Below, one piece after another: positions 25,965 through 34,101 of a DNA stretch of 64,000 bases (positions within the stretch are counted from its first letter, which is position 1; each line of letters opens with the position of its first letter). Both the position numbers and the translations under genes were made by a program. The notes under the pieces were generated by a model, which was not told the DNA's origin, did not search any database, and saw nothing but the letters and a program-made list of their open reading frames with translations. This stretch comes from JALYLC01 sp035696365 (GTDB lineage Bacteria; Actinomycetota; Thermoleophilia; Gaiellales; JALYLC01), in contig DASRQS010000050.1 of NCBI GenBank assembly GCA_035696365.1, positions 1 through 64,000 on the forward strand. The letters are read 5' to 3'.

Positions 25965-27452
25965 TCAACCGGCTGCGATGGCTGCCGCGCGCTCGAGCAG
26001 GAGCTGCTCGGAAGCTCGCGCGGCGGCCAGCGCATCGCGCGCCCAGGCGCGATCGGCAGCGGACTGGGCTTCCACCTCGGCCAGCATCGCGTCCATGGCA
26101 GCGCTCGAGGAGGAGCCGATCTGGAGGCGCGCCTGGGCACACGCCGCGGGGTCGAGCTCGGCGGGATCGACCTCGACGGCCGTGCCGGTCAGCTCCCGCG
26201 CCGCCTCGGCCACGGCCTCGGCCGTGAGCTCACCGGCGCCTTGCTCCACCAGCCGGCGAACGGCCAGGCCGACCACCTTGTGGGCCGTGCGGTAATCCAG
26301 GTCGCCGCTCGCGGCGAGCACGTCGGCGACATCGGCCGCGTTCGTGAAGCCCTCGCGCGCGACGCGGGCCATGCGCTCACCGTCGACGCGAATCCCGGTC
26401 AGCACGGCGGCCGCGAGACGGGCGACGGCGCCTGCCTCCTCCAGGGCGCGTGGCACGAGGCCGTTGAGCAGGTGGAAATGGTCGGTGCGCGCGGAGCCCG
26501 TGTGCGCGACGGTCAGCGCGGCGGCGATGTCGCCCGAGGCCTGCCCCGCCTGGGCGCGAATCGCGGCCAGCGCGTAGGGGTTGCGCTTCTGCGGCATCAG
26601 CGCGCTGGCGCGCGAGTGCCTGTCGGCCAGCTCGATCAGGCCGAACTCCTGGCTGGCGTAGATCTCGAAGTCCTGGGCGAGCTGGGAGAGATGCGTGGCC
26701 GCGATCGCCAGATCCGACAGCAGCTCCGCGTAGATGTCCCACTGCCAGGCCGCGTCCTTGGTGTGCTGGACGAGTCCGTCGGAGCCGAGCAGCTCGGCCA
26801 GCCGCAGGCGGTCGAGCGGCCAGCGCGAGCCGGCGCTCCCGCCGGCTCCGGCGACGCTGCGCGAGAGCTCGCGATGGGCTCGCCGCAGGCGCTCGGCGTC
26901 GCGCAGCGCCGGATACGCGTAGGCCAGCAGGAGATGGCCGGCCGTGGTCGGCTGGGCCGCCTGCAGGTAGGTGTAGTCGGCGGCCAGCGTGTCGCGCAGG
27001 GAGCGCGCATGCAGGGCCAGCGCACCCGAGGCGTCGGCCAGCGCGTCCACCAGCTCGGCGGCACCGCGGCGCGAGCAGGCGCGCAAGGCCACGCGGAAGG
27101 CCTCGCGCCGTGGGCGCCCCGCGCTCAGCCAGCCGGCGGCCTCGGGCCCGATGCGGCGCACGAGCTCGGCCTCGCGTGAATTGAAGGCGTCGCCGAGCTC
27201 CGCCTGCCAGGGGAACTCCGCGGCGGGGATCGCATGCAGCTCCAGCAGGCCGCCCAGCAGGACGCGGGCGGTCTCGGACGGCAGCGCGCCGCTCTCGGCC
27301 AGCGCGACGGCGTGCGCGATGTCGGACAGCGAGAGGTCAGAGGCGAGGCGAGGCGCGGCCCGCAGCTCATGCGCGTAGGCGGCCTCGACGAGCTCGTCGG
27401 CGGGGCCGCCGGCGAGCCGCCCGCCCGCGCCCAGATAGCCGCCGTCAGCCAT
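25965..27452 (-). CDS. Argininosuccinate lyase-like protein (fumarase/ASL superfamily)
   Basis: 495 residues. YTYLQAAQPTTAGHLLLAYA matches the second conserved region of argininosuccinate lyases, and RASALMPQKRNPYALAAIRA is a variant of the superfamily GSSxMPxKxN signature, with Ala replacing the first residue. The fold would be an all-helical tetramer catalysing beta-elimination to fumarate. No other arginine genes are nearby; the neighbours are an unusual GcvT fusion and a racemase-like protein, so a catabolic C-N lyase (for example of an iminodisuccinate-type compound) is as likely as arginine synthesis. ATG 27452 follows TAGACT (27461-27466). Confidence 0.8.
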   Translation of the reverse strand: MADGGYLGAGGRLAGGPADELVEAAYAHELRAAPRLASDLSLSDIAHAVALAESGALPSETARVLLGGLLELHAIPAAEFPWQAELGDAFNSREAELVRRIGPEAAGWLSAGRPRREAFRVALRACSRRGAAELVDALADASGALALHARSLRDTLAADYTYLQAAQPTTAGHLLLAYAYPALRDAERLRRAHRELSRSVAGAGGSAGSRWPLDRLRLAELLGSDGLVQHTKDAAWQWDIYAELLSDLAIAATHLSQLAQDFEIYASQEFGLIELADRHSRASALMPQKRNPYALAAIRAQAGQASGDIAAALTVAHTGSARTDHFHLLNGLVPRALEEAGAVARLAAAVLTGIRVDGERMARVAREGFTNAADVADVLAASGDLDYRTAHKVVGLAVRRLVEQGAGELTAEAVAEAARELTGTAVEVDPAELDPAACAQARLQIGSSSSAAMDAMLAEVEAQSAADRAWARDALAAARASEQLLLERAAAIAAG

Positions 27453-27460
27453 GGGAAGCC

Positions 27461-27504
27461 AGTCTACGCTGCCCCCGCCGCGCACCCCGGAGAGGTGGGA
27501 TACT
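27461..27504. promoter_or_regulatory. Divergent leaderless promoter pair
   Basis: Leftward TAGACT (27461-27466) lies 8 nt from the ASL-like ATG 27452. Rightward GATACT (27499-27504) lies 7 nt from ATG 27512. Only 59 bp separate the two coding regions, so the divergent genes are likely co-regulated. Confidence 0.6.
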
Positions 27505-27511
27505 CCCTCCC

Positions 27512-29521
27512 ATGCACTCCTCCTATGCCCTCAGCTCGGATGACTTCGCAGTCGAGCGCGACGGCGAGGCCGGGTCGCTCGCCGACCTCTGGCCGGGCGG
27601 CTACCAGCCCGGCGATCGCCTCGGCGTCCTGCTCAACCAGCCCATGGATCCGTGCGGCTGCTCGAACCTCATCTGCGGCACCAACACGCTCTTCTACGAC
27701 CTCCTGCGCGACACCAAGGGCACGGGCGGCTTCTTCCGCTACGCCGATACCTACCTGATCGGCGTGGGGTGCGAGCCCGGCGACTTCAACCAGCTCGACG
27801 TCTGGCCCATGCACAAGTTCGTGGGCGTGCTGCAGCCGACCGCCGAGGCGGTGCTGGAGACCATCAACGACCGCCGCATCACGCTGCTGGTGCTGCCCGA
27901 GAGCGGGCTGCGCTGCCGCGGAGAAGTGGTGCTCTCGACCTGGAATGCCCTGCTCGCACAGGTTCGTTGTGTCGTCACCTATGCGCCCCGGACGGGCCGC
28001 GCTCGCGGCGGCGACGTCGGGCTGCTGGGCAACAAGATCGTCGAGAGCTACGTCGAGCAGGCCATCTTCTCGACCCCGGGCATCGGAGCCGGCGAGCAGG
28101 CCCGCCTGCGGCGCCTGCGCCGCGCGATCGACCGCGAGCCGCTGCGCAGCTACGAGGAGTACCGGACGCTGCCCAACGCCGCCGCGGCGCGCGCGCTGCT
28201 CGGCGTGACGGAAGTGCTGCCGCCAGGCCATCAGGAGGTCTCGCGCCGCTCGGCGCCAACGATCATCATGCCGCTCGAGGTCGCCATGGCGCCGCTCGAC
28301 GCCCCTTCAGCGCCGCTCGATGCCCCCGCCGGCGCCGCCGCGGCGCCCGCGGACGACGAAGACACGGGCTCGTACGAGCTGCCCTCGACGGGCACCCTGC
28401 TGCACACCCCGTTCGATGCGGTGCAGCGCCGCATGGGCGGCAACTTCGCCGAGTGGGAGGGCTGGGACTGGATCTCCGACTTCGGCGATCCGGCCGGCGA
28501 GCACCACGCGGTACGGGAGACAGTCGGGATCTGGGACGAGTCGCCGCTGCAGAAGTGGCTGTTCACGGGCCCGGACGCCCTGGCTGCAGCCGACTACTGC
28601 TTCACGAGTGACATGGCCGGCCTCCAGGTGGGCCAGGTGCGCTACGGCGCCTTCTGCGATGAGCGCGGCCGCATGCTCGGCGACGGCACGGTCTACAACA
28701 CCGGCGACGACGAGCGCGGGATCCTGGTCGTCACCGCGCTCTCCACCGACGGCGACCACTTCCGCCGCGCGATCGCCGACAAAAGCCTGGATGCCGAGGT
28801 TGCCGAGCGCACCGCAGAGCTGCCGCATCTGCAGCTCCAGGGCCCGAATTCGCGCGAGCTGCTGGCCTCGCTGACGGACGCCGACATCGCCTCGCTGCGG
28901 TATTTCCGCTTCCTCGAGGACGTCACGATCGGCGAGGTACCGGGCTGTCTCGTCTCCCGCACGGGCTACTCGGGCGAGCTCGGCTTCGAGATTTACACCT
29001 CTCCCGAGAACGCCGAGCGCCTCTGGGGCACGCTGCTGGACGCGGGCCAGTCGCTGGGCATCCGCCCCTACGGCCTTGCGGCCGTCGAGTCGCTGCGCAT
29101 CGAGTCGGGCCTGATCTTCATCGGCTTCGACTACTTCCCGGCGTACACCTCGCCGTTCCACATGAACCTGGATCGCATGATCAAGCTGGACAAGCCCGAC
29201 TTCCTCGGCAAGGAGGCGCTGGTCGCCGAGCACGCGTCCGGGATCACGCATCGCATGGTGACCGTCGTGATCGCAGGTGAGGAAGCACCGGACTACAACA
29301 CGCCGGTCTTCCGCCACGGGCGAGAGGTCGGGCGCCTGCTCTCGCCCAGCGCCGGCCGCTCGCCGACGGTCGACCGCATGATCGGCATGGCCTGTATCGA
29401 GAGCGAGCTGATCGAGGTCGGCACGCCGCTCGAGGTAGCGCTCTCCGATGGCCGCACGGTGCCGGCCCTGGTCGACCACTACCCGATCTACGACCCGGAG
29501 AAGTCGCGGCCCCGGGTGTGA
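27512..29521 (+). CDS. Unrecognised N-terminal domain fused to GcvT-like aminomethyltransferase
   Basis: 669 residues. Residues 295-669 match the folate-dependent GcvT/aminomethyltransferase superfamily (RETVGIWDESPLQKWLFTG, VSRTGYSGELGFEIY, GLAAVESLRIESGLIFIG). Residues 1-250 belong to no family I recognise; they contain DPCGCSNLICGTNTLFYDLL and DTYLIGVGCEPGDFNQLDVW. A low-complexity linker with a repeated APLDAP (about 260-285) joins the two. GcvT relatives move C1 groups from glycine-like or sulfonium donors to tetrahydrofolate. The last four bases overlap the next GTG (GTGA). The start follows GATACT by 7 nt. Confidence 0.85.
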   Translation: MHSSYALSSDDFAVERDGEAGSLADLWPGGYQPGDRLGVLLNQPMDPCGCSNLICGTNTLFYDLLRDTKGTGGFFRYADTYLIGVGCEPGDFNQLDVWPMHKFVGVLQPTAEAVLETINDRRITLLVLPESGLRCRGEVVLSTWNALLAQVRCVVTYAPRTGRARGGDVGLLGNKIVESYVEQAIFSTPGIGAGEQARLRRLRRAIDREPLRSYEEYRTLPNAAAARALLGVTEVLPPGHQEVSRRSAPTIIMPLEVAMAPLDAPSAPLDAPAGAAAAPADDEDTGSYELPSTGTLLHTPFDAVQRRMGGNFAEWEGWDWISDFGDPAGEHHAVRETVGIWDESPLQKWLFTGPDALAAADYCFTSDMAGLQVGQVRYGAFCDERGRMLGDGTVYNTGDDERGILVVTALSTDGDHFRRAIADKSLDAEVAERTAELPHLQLQGPNSRELLASLTDADIASLRYFRFLEDVTIGEVPGCLVSRTGYSGELGFEIYTSPENAERLWGTLLDAGQSLGIRPYGLAAVESLRIESGLIFIGFDYFPAYTSPFHMNLDRMIKLDKPDFLGKEALVAEHASGITHRMVTVVIAGEEAPDYNTPVFRHGREVGRLLSPSAGRSPTVDRMIGMACIESELIEVGTPLEVALSDGRTVPALVDHYPIYDPEKSRPRV

Positions 29522-30228
29522 ATCCCGACCGCCCAGTCGGCATCCTGGCCGAGGACGGCCACGGAATCGCGGTCGCCCGGGCCGTGCAGCGGCTTCTGCC
29601 CAGCGAGGACATCCTGCTGCTCTGCGACGACGCCTACGCGCCCTACGCGCGGCGACGTCCGGCGGTCGTCGCCTCGCGCGTCACGCGCCTGCTCGCCGAG
29701 TTGCGTGCCGACGGGGCGAAGCTGATCGTCATCGCCTCGCCGCAGGCCGTGCTGGATGGCTTGGCGGCGCAGCCCGCCGGGAGTGTCGCGCTGATAGGCA
29801 TCGAGGCGCCCATTCCACAGGCCGGTGCAGCCTGCGGGGGCGGCGCGGTCGCGGCGGTCGTCATCAACGACAGCGTGCGCCCGCGGACGTTCGGACAGGC
29901 GCTGCGCCGCCAGCGCGGCGCCTCGGCGATCCACTTCGAGCAGTGGCCGCTCGACGATGCAGACGCGGTCGCTGCGCGCATGCCCGCGCTGATCGCGGCG
30001 GGCGTCGGGGCCCTGGCCCTGACCTCGCCGGCGCTCTCGCGGCTGCGCCCGGCGATCGACCGCGCAACCGGCGGCGACCTGCCAGTGGTCGAGGCTGGCG
30101 ATGTGGCCGCGCAGCGCGTGCAGCGCACGCTGCGCCACGCCGGACTGCTTGCGCGCCGCCGCCGGCCCGGCCGCCTGATCGTGATCTCGAGCAACCCCGC
30201 GCGCGCCGCCGGGCCGCTCACCGCCTGA
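29518..30228 (+). CDS. Glutamate racemase-like protein lacking catalytic cysteines
   Basis: 236 residues. The backbone follows MurI (VGILAEDGHGIAVARAVQRL, IVIASPQAVLDGL, GALALTSPALSRLRPAID). However, the first catalytic ACNTA motif is ASPQA (Ser74 for Cys), the second GCTHYP region reads TSPALS (Ser170 for Cys, His lost), and the N-terminal FDSGxGG is LAEDGHG. It cannot be a normal racemase. It is translationally coupled to the GcvT fusion (GTGA 29518-29521), suggesting a partner, sensor or altered enzyme. A strongly basic C-terminus (RRRRPGR) is also unusual. Confidence 0.75.
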   Translation: MNPDRPVGILAEDGHGIAVARAVQRLLPSEDILLLCDDAYAPYARRRPAVVASRVTRLLAELRADGAKLIVIASPQAVLDGLAAQPAGSVALIGIEAPIPQAGAACGGGAVAAVVINDSVRPRTFGQALRRQRGASAIHFEQWPLDDADAVAARMPALIAAGVGALALTSPALSRLRPAIDRATGGDLPVVEAGDVAAQRVQRTLRHAGLLARRRRPGRLIVISSNPARAAGPLTA

Positions 30229-30242
30229 CGGGCGCAACACCT

Positions 30243-30253
30243 GGGTCTGACCC
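30243..30253. repeat. GGGTC-T-GACCC dyad between convergent genes
   Basis: A perfect 5-bp palindrome around a central T lies between the stop of the racemase-like gene (30228) and the stop of the convergent methyltransferase (30263). The same core occurs, extended to 8 bp, at 39950-39966. Confidence 0.4.
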
Positions 30254-30262
30254 TTGATGGTG

Positions 30263-31717
30263 CTACCGCACGAACTCGAGCCAGACTCTCGGGCTCGGGC
30301 CGGGCGGTGCCTGGATGCGCGCGCTCGGGCGCATGCCGGCATCGGCGAACATGCGCACCAGCTCCGGCTCGGTCGGCCAGAAGGAGTGGGACGCGGTGCC
30401 GCTCATCGGATCGTCGTAGCCGAACTCGGCGTACACGCGCCCCCGGTAGCCGGCCAGCTCGATGTGATCGGTCTCGCTCACGTGCGTGTCGACGAACACG
30501 CGATCGCTGATCGCCGCCATGCGGGCTACGAGCTCCCAGGGGCGCGTCAGGTGGTACAGCACGCCCGCACAGAAGATGCCGTCGAAGCGGCCGTAGCCGC
30601 TCAGGTCGTCCTTCTCGAGGTCGGCGACGTGCAGCTCCGCCTTGCTCTCCACGCCGTACAGCCGAAGCAGCAGCCGGGCGCGCTCGACGCTCTCGGCCCT
30701 CGCCTCGATGCAGACGAGCTCCTCGACGCAGCCAGCCCCCGCGAGCTCGACGGAGCATCCGCCCTCGAGCGAGCCGAGCTCGAGGACACGACGCGGCTCA
30801 CCGCTCCATTCGAGGAACCGCTCGACGCGGCCGCCCTCGCCGAACGGATACGGGCCGCCGTACTGGCGACCGCCGATCTCGACCCGGGTCTGCCAGGGCC
30901 CCGTCCGCTCGAAGAACCGCTCGAGCTCAGCCCGCGGGGCATCCAGCGGGGGCACGTGGATGTCGGAGGGAGGGCGCACGATCGCCACTTCGGCTTGCTG
31001 CGCCGGCACGGCCAGCGGCACGAGCGGCAGCGTCGCCTCGCACAGCAGGTGCACGCGCGGGCCGTTCGGCCAGTCGGGCCACACTTGCCGGCGGACGACC
31101 GCGAACCCGGCCTGGCCCAGCATGTCCTCGAGCGCCTCGGCCGTGGGCCAGAACGAGAAGTCCTGGAGACCGCTGAACGGATCGTCGAGCCCGAGCTCCC
31201 GATAGATCGAGCCCGGGTGCCCGGCCAGCACGATGTTGCCTGTCGCGCTCACGTGCGTGTCGAGGAAGAGCACGTCGACGTGCTTCCTAAGCTCGCGCAG
31301 CAGGTGCCAGGGGCGGCTCAGGTGGTAGAGCAGCCCGGCGCAGAATGCGGCGTCGAAGTTGCCGAAGACGCCGAGCTCCGCCTCCTCGAGGTCGATCTGC
31401 TCCACTCGCACGCGATCCGCGAGGCCGAGCACCGACATCGCGCTGCGAGCGCGCTTGACGTTCTCATCGCGTCCTTCGAGGCAGAGCAGGCGCTCGACGG
31501 ACGGCGCAGCGGCGAGCTGAGCAGAGTGCGCCCCCTCCAGCGATCCGAGCTCGAGCACGGTTGCGGGCGCACCGGCCCACTGGAAGAACTCGGCGACGCG
31601 GCCGTCCTCCTGGTAGGGCAGCTCCCCGCCGTAGGCTTTGCCGTCGACCAGGAACCGGCTCCGCCACGGGCCTTCCGCGGCGAACATGCGATCGAGCTCG
31701 GCCGGATCGGCGGTCAA
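30263..31717 (-). CDS. Tandem-duplicated SAM-dependent methyltransferase
   Basis: 484 residues made of two near full-length homologous units of about 220 residues. Both contain GPW-x-R, a K/R-x-YGG-x-x-P segment, VLELGSLEG (SAM loop; first copy 54-62), FCAG-LYHL-RPW, D-THVS and FSFWPT/HSFWPT. Such double methyltransferases are rare. TTG 31717 overlaps the upstream coiled-coil gene's stop as TTGA (31714-31717), which fixes the start; the long antisense-like extension to 32038 is rejected. Neighbouring GT2 and coiled-coil genes suggest glycan modification. Confidence 0.87.
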   Translation of the reverse strand: MTADPAELDRMFAAEGPWRSRFLVDGKAYGGELPYQEDGRVAEFFQWAGAPATVLELGSLEGAHSAQLAAAPSVERLLCLEGRDENVKRARSAMSVLGLADRVRVEQIDLEEAELGVFGNFDAAFCAGLLYHLSRPWHLLRELRKHVDVLFLDTHVSATGNIVLAGHPGSIYRELGLDDPFSGLQDFSFWPTAEALEDMLGQAGFAVVRRQVWPDWPNGPRVHLLCEATLPLVPLAVPAQQAEVAIVRPPSDIHVPPLDAPRAELERFFERTGPWQTRVEIGGRQYGGPYPFGEGGRVERFLEWSGEPRRVLELGSLEGGCSVELAGAGCVEELVCIEARAESVERARLLLRLYGVESKAELHVADLEKDDLSGYGRFDGIFCAGVLYHLTRPWELVARMAAISDRVFVDTHVSETDHIELAGYRGRVYAEFGYDDPMSGTASHSFWPTEPELVRMFADAGMRPSARIQAPPGPSPRVWLEFVR

Positions 31718-31965
31718 CGGCGTCCTCGCAGCGCGCGCGCACGCGTCGCGGCCCGGCGAAGCGGCGCAGTGGCGCGCCAGCTCAGCGATCCCCTGACCCC
31801 GTCGAGGTCGATCTCGAGTTGTGCGCACTCTGCGCGGCAGAGCGCGAGATCGCGCTCCACCGCCTCGAGGTGCGCGACGCGTCCGCGGAGCTCCCCGATG
31901 TCGGCGTCGGCCCGCGCAAGCGCCTCCGCGAGGAGGCGGCGGTGCTCGTCGATCGAGGCCGTCAT
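31714..31965 (-). CDS. Short coiled-coil protein
   Basis: 83 residues. Residues 1-60 are a continuous heptad-like amphipathic helix (LARADADIGELRGRVAHLEA), followed by SLSWRATAPLRRAAT, a motif found at the C-terminal side of coiled coils in many glycosyltransferase proteins. ATG 31965 follows TACGAT (31972-31977) by 6 nt. It is coupled to the tandem methyltransferase, so it may scaffold that enzyme; in other genomes such a coil is part of a larger protein. Confidence 0.75.
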   Translation of the reverse strand: MTASIDEHRRLLAEALARADADIGELRGRVAHLEAVERDLALCRAECAQLEIDLDGVRGSLSWRATAPLRRAATRARALRGRR

Positions 31966-31992
31966 CCGCGGATCGTAGCCCGAGGCGTCGCC

Positions 31993-32931
31993 TCAGCGGG
32001 GCTCGTACGGGAGCGAGTCGCGCGTCAGCAGCGGCCACAGCTCACGCCATCCCGTGCGGCGGCGCACCTCGCCGCGGCGGCGCAGCGCGCTCGGCGCCTC
32101 GCGCGCGTACGGGGCGAGGCGGCGCAGATAGCCGCGCACTCCCTCGCGGGCGGCGCGCGTCTCGTAGGCCTCGCGGGCCGGCAGGAGGGCGAGGTAGAGG
32201 GCGAGCAGGGGCAGCGGCAGGCCCTTGAACGCCAGGATGGCCTTGTTGCGCCGCTCGAGCGCCGCGCGCCACTCGCCGGACGACGCGCCCTGCGCGTGGT
32301 GCACGACCGCCGATGGGACGTACAGGCAGTGGTGGCCGGCGAGGGCCGCGCGCAGATCCAGGTCGACGTCCTCCCACGAGAGGAAGAGCCGCTCGTCGAA
32401 CAGCCCGATGTCGTGGAACAGCGTACGGCGGTAGAGGGCCGCGCCCGCGCAGGCCCCGAAGACGATGCGGGGCTCGTCGAAGCGCGGACCGTCCGGCTCC
32501 CGGATGCCGCGGTTGTAGCCACCGCGGCCGCGCACGTCGAAGGCGTCGCCCGCTGCGTTGACGCCGCGCTCGCCCGTGAACAGCATGCGCGAGGCTGCGA
32601 ACGAGAGCGCGGAGTCGCGCTCGAGCGCCTCGACCAGCGCCTCCAGCCATCCCGGCTCGGGCACCGCATCGTTGTTGAGCAGCGCGACGTACGGGCTGTC
32701 CGAGCTCGCGATGCCGTGATTGACGGCGGCCGCGAAGCCGTTGTTGGCCGCCAGCGCGTGCCACTCCGCACCGTGCGCCTCCGCGATCGCGCGCGAGCCG
32801 TCGACCGACCCGCTGTCGACCACGATCACGCGCGCCGGCGCCAGCGTCTGGGCCGCCACACCCTCCAGGCAAGCCCCGAGCAGGGACTCGCCGTCGAGGT
32901 TCGGGATGACGAGATCGACCGCTGCGCTCAC
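31993..32931 (-). CDS. Glycosyltransferase family 2
   Basis: 312 residues. VDLVIPNLDGESLLGACLEGV and VIVVDSGSVDGS give the GT-A nucleotide site, VALLNNDAVPEPGWLEAL the DxD region, and LFLSWEDVDLDLRAALAG the acceptor-side motif of rhamnosyltransferase-like GT2 proteins. The basic C-terminus (RRRGEVRRRTGWRE) may contact the membrane. GTG 32931 is used. It lies upstream of the coil and methyltransferase genes in one probable operon. Confidence 0.9.
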   Translation of the reverse strand: MSAAVDLVIPNLDGESLLGACLEGVAAQTLAPARVIVVDSGSVDGSRAIAEAHGAEWHALAANNGFAAAVNHGIASSDSPYVALLNNDAVPEPGWLEALVEALERDSALSFAASRMLFTGERGVNAAGDAFDVRGRGGYNRGIREPDGPRFDEPRIVFGACAGAALYRRTLFHDIGLFDERLFLSWEDVDLDLRAALAGHHCLYVPSAVVHHAQGASSGEWRAALERRNKAILAFKGLPLPLLALYLALLPAREAYETRAAREGVRGYLRRLAPYAREAPSALRRRGEVRRRTGWRELWPLLTRDSLPYEPR

Positions 32932-32954
32932 GCGGCAATCATGCCGCGCACGCC

Positions 32955-33353
32955 TCAGCCCCGGTCGAGCGCCGAACTACCGGCGGCCTCGAGCGCGCGC
33001 TCGAAGCCGATGTAGAGCGACGGGCACAGGAAGGCGTCGCGCGCCTCGAGCGCGGGCACGCCGACGACGTGCTCGGCGCCTCCGTCCTCCTGCACGTGCA
33101 GCCAGACGATCTGCGTGCACTCGTCCCGGAGCAAGCGCACGGTAGTGGTGTCTTCGCGGCGGCTGTCGAGTTCCTGAAACATGGTTGCGGTGAGAGCGGG
33201 CGTGCGGCCGCACGCATGCGCGTACGCAGCCAGGCCCCTCGCTCCGCAGCATGACATATCTCGCGCGTGCCGTTCAACGGTCGCGAACGACCGCTCGTCG
33301 AGCGCCGCACGGGCGCCGCCGCACCAGGCGCATTCTGGGCTCGTGAGCACAAC
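32955..33353 (-). CDS. Hypothetical Cys-containing protein
   Basis: About 132 residues from GTG 33353, which has a GGGGGAAAGG Shine-Dalgarno; ATG 33377 is an alternative. The family is not recognised. CAWCGG and SCCGARG near the N-terminus suggest a small metal site or disulfide, and the C-terminal half (VWLHVQEDGGAEHVVGVPAL) looks beta-rich. Codon usage is as GC3-rich as neighbouring genes, which supports coding. The start overlaps the start of the divergent GT2 gene (33343), so the two cannot be transcribed freely at once. Confidence 0.6.
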   Translation of the reverse strand, partial: VVLTSPECAWCGGARAALDERSFATVERHARDMSCCGARGLAAYAHACGRTPALTATMFQELDSRREDTTTVRLLRDECTQIVWLHVQEDGGAEHVVGVPALEARDAFLCPSLYIGFERALEAAGSSALDRG

Positions 33354-34101
33354 CTTTCCCCCATCCCTCGCTGTCATCCCCACCTACAACGAAGCAGCGA
33401 CGCTGCATGCGCTGATCGAGTCGTTCGCGCGCAACGTGCCCGGCATCGACGTGCTGGTCGTCGACGACGCCTCGCCCGACGGCACCGGCGCGCTCGCCGA
33501 CCGCATGGCCGCCACGCGGCCGTGGCTGCACGTCCTGCACCGTCCGGCCAAGGACGGTCTCGGCAACGCCTACCGCGCGGGCTTCGCCTGGGGCCTCGAG
33601 CACTCCTACGGGGCGATCGCCCAGCTCGATGCCGACCTCTCCCATCCGCCCGCGATCCTGCCCGAGATGCTCGGCGCGCTCGGGCGCGGAGCCGACCTCG
33701 TGCTCGGCTCGCGCTATGTCGCGGGCGGCGACACCGACGGTTGGCCGTTGCACCGCAGGCTCGCCAGCCGGCTCGGGTGCGCGCTGTCGGCCCGCACACT
33801 GGGCCTCCCCTATTCGGATCTCTCCGGCGGGCTCAAGCTCTGGCGGGCGTCGGCGCTCGTCACGATCGACGTCGCGTCCACGCGCTCCCAGGGCTACGTC
33901 TTCCAGGTCGAGACGACGCAGCGTGCCCATCGCGCCGGGTTGCGCATCGTCGAGGTGCCGTTCACCTTCCGCGACCGCACCGCCGGCCAGTCCAAGATGC
34001 GCGCCTCGATCGCATTCGAGGGGGTGCGCATGGTTGCGCGCCTGCGCCGCAGCGGCTGGCAGCCTCAGCGCGTGGCGTCTGCCGCCCGCACCGGCGCGTA
34101 G
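33343..34101 (+). CDS. Dolichol-phosphate mannosyltransferase-like GT2
   Basis: 252 residues. LAVIPTYNEAATLHALIESF, VLVVDDASPDGTGALAD, QLDADLSHPP (DxD) and YSDLSGGLKLWRASAL with FRDRTAGQSKM are classic polyprenol-phosphate hexose synthase motifs. There is no C-terminal membrane helix, as in the soluble DPM1/Ppm1 catalytic type. It would make polyprenyl-phosphate mannose or glucose as donor for extracytoplasmic transfer. GTG 33343 follows CATTCT (33331-33336) by 6 nt. Its 3' end overlaps the convergent PhnD-like gene by 37 bp. Confidence 0.92.
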   Translation: MSTTFPPSLAVIPTYNEAATLHALIESFARNVPGIDVLVVDDASPDGTGALADRMAATRPWLHVLHRPAKDGLGNAYRAGFAWGLEHSYGAIAQLDADLSHPPAILPEMLGALGRGADLVLGSRYVAGGDTDGWPLHRRLASRLGCALSARTLGLPYSDLSGGLKLWRASALVTIDVASTRSQGYVFQVETTQRAHRAGLRIVEVPFTFRDRTAGQSKMRASIAFEGVRMVARLRRSGWQPQRVASAARTGA

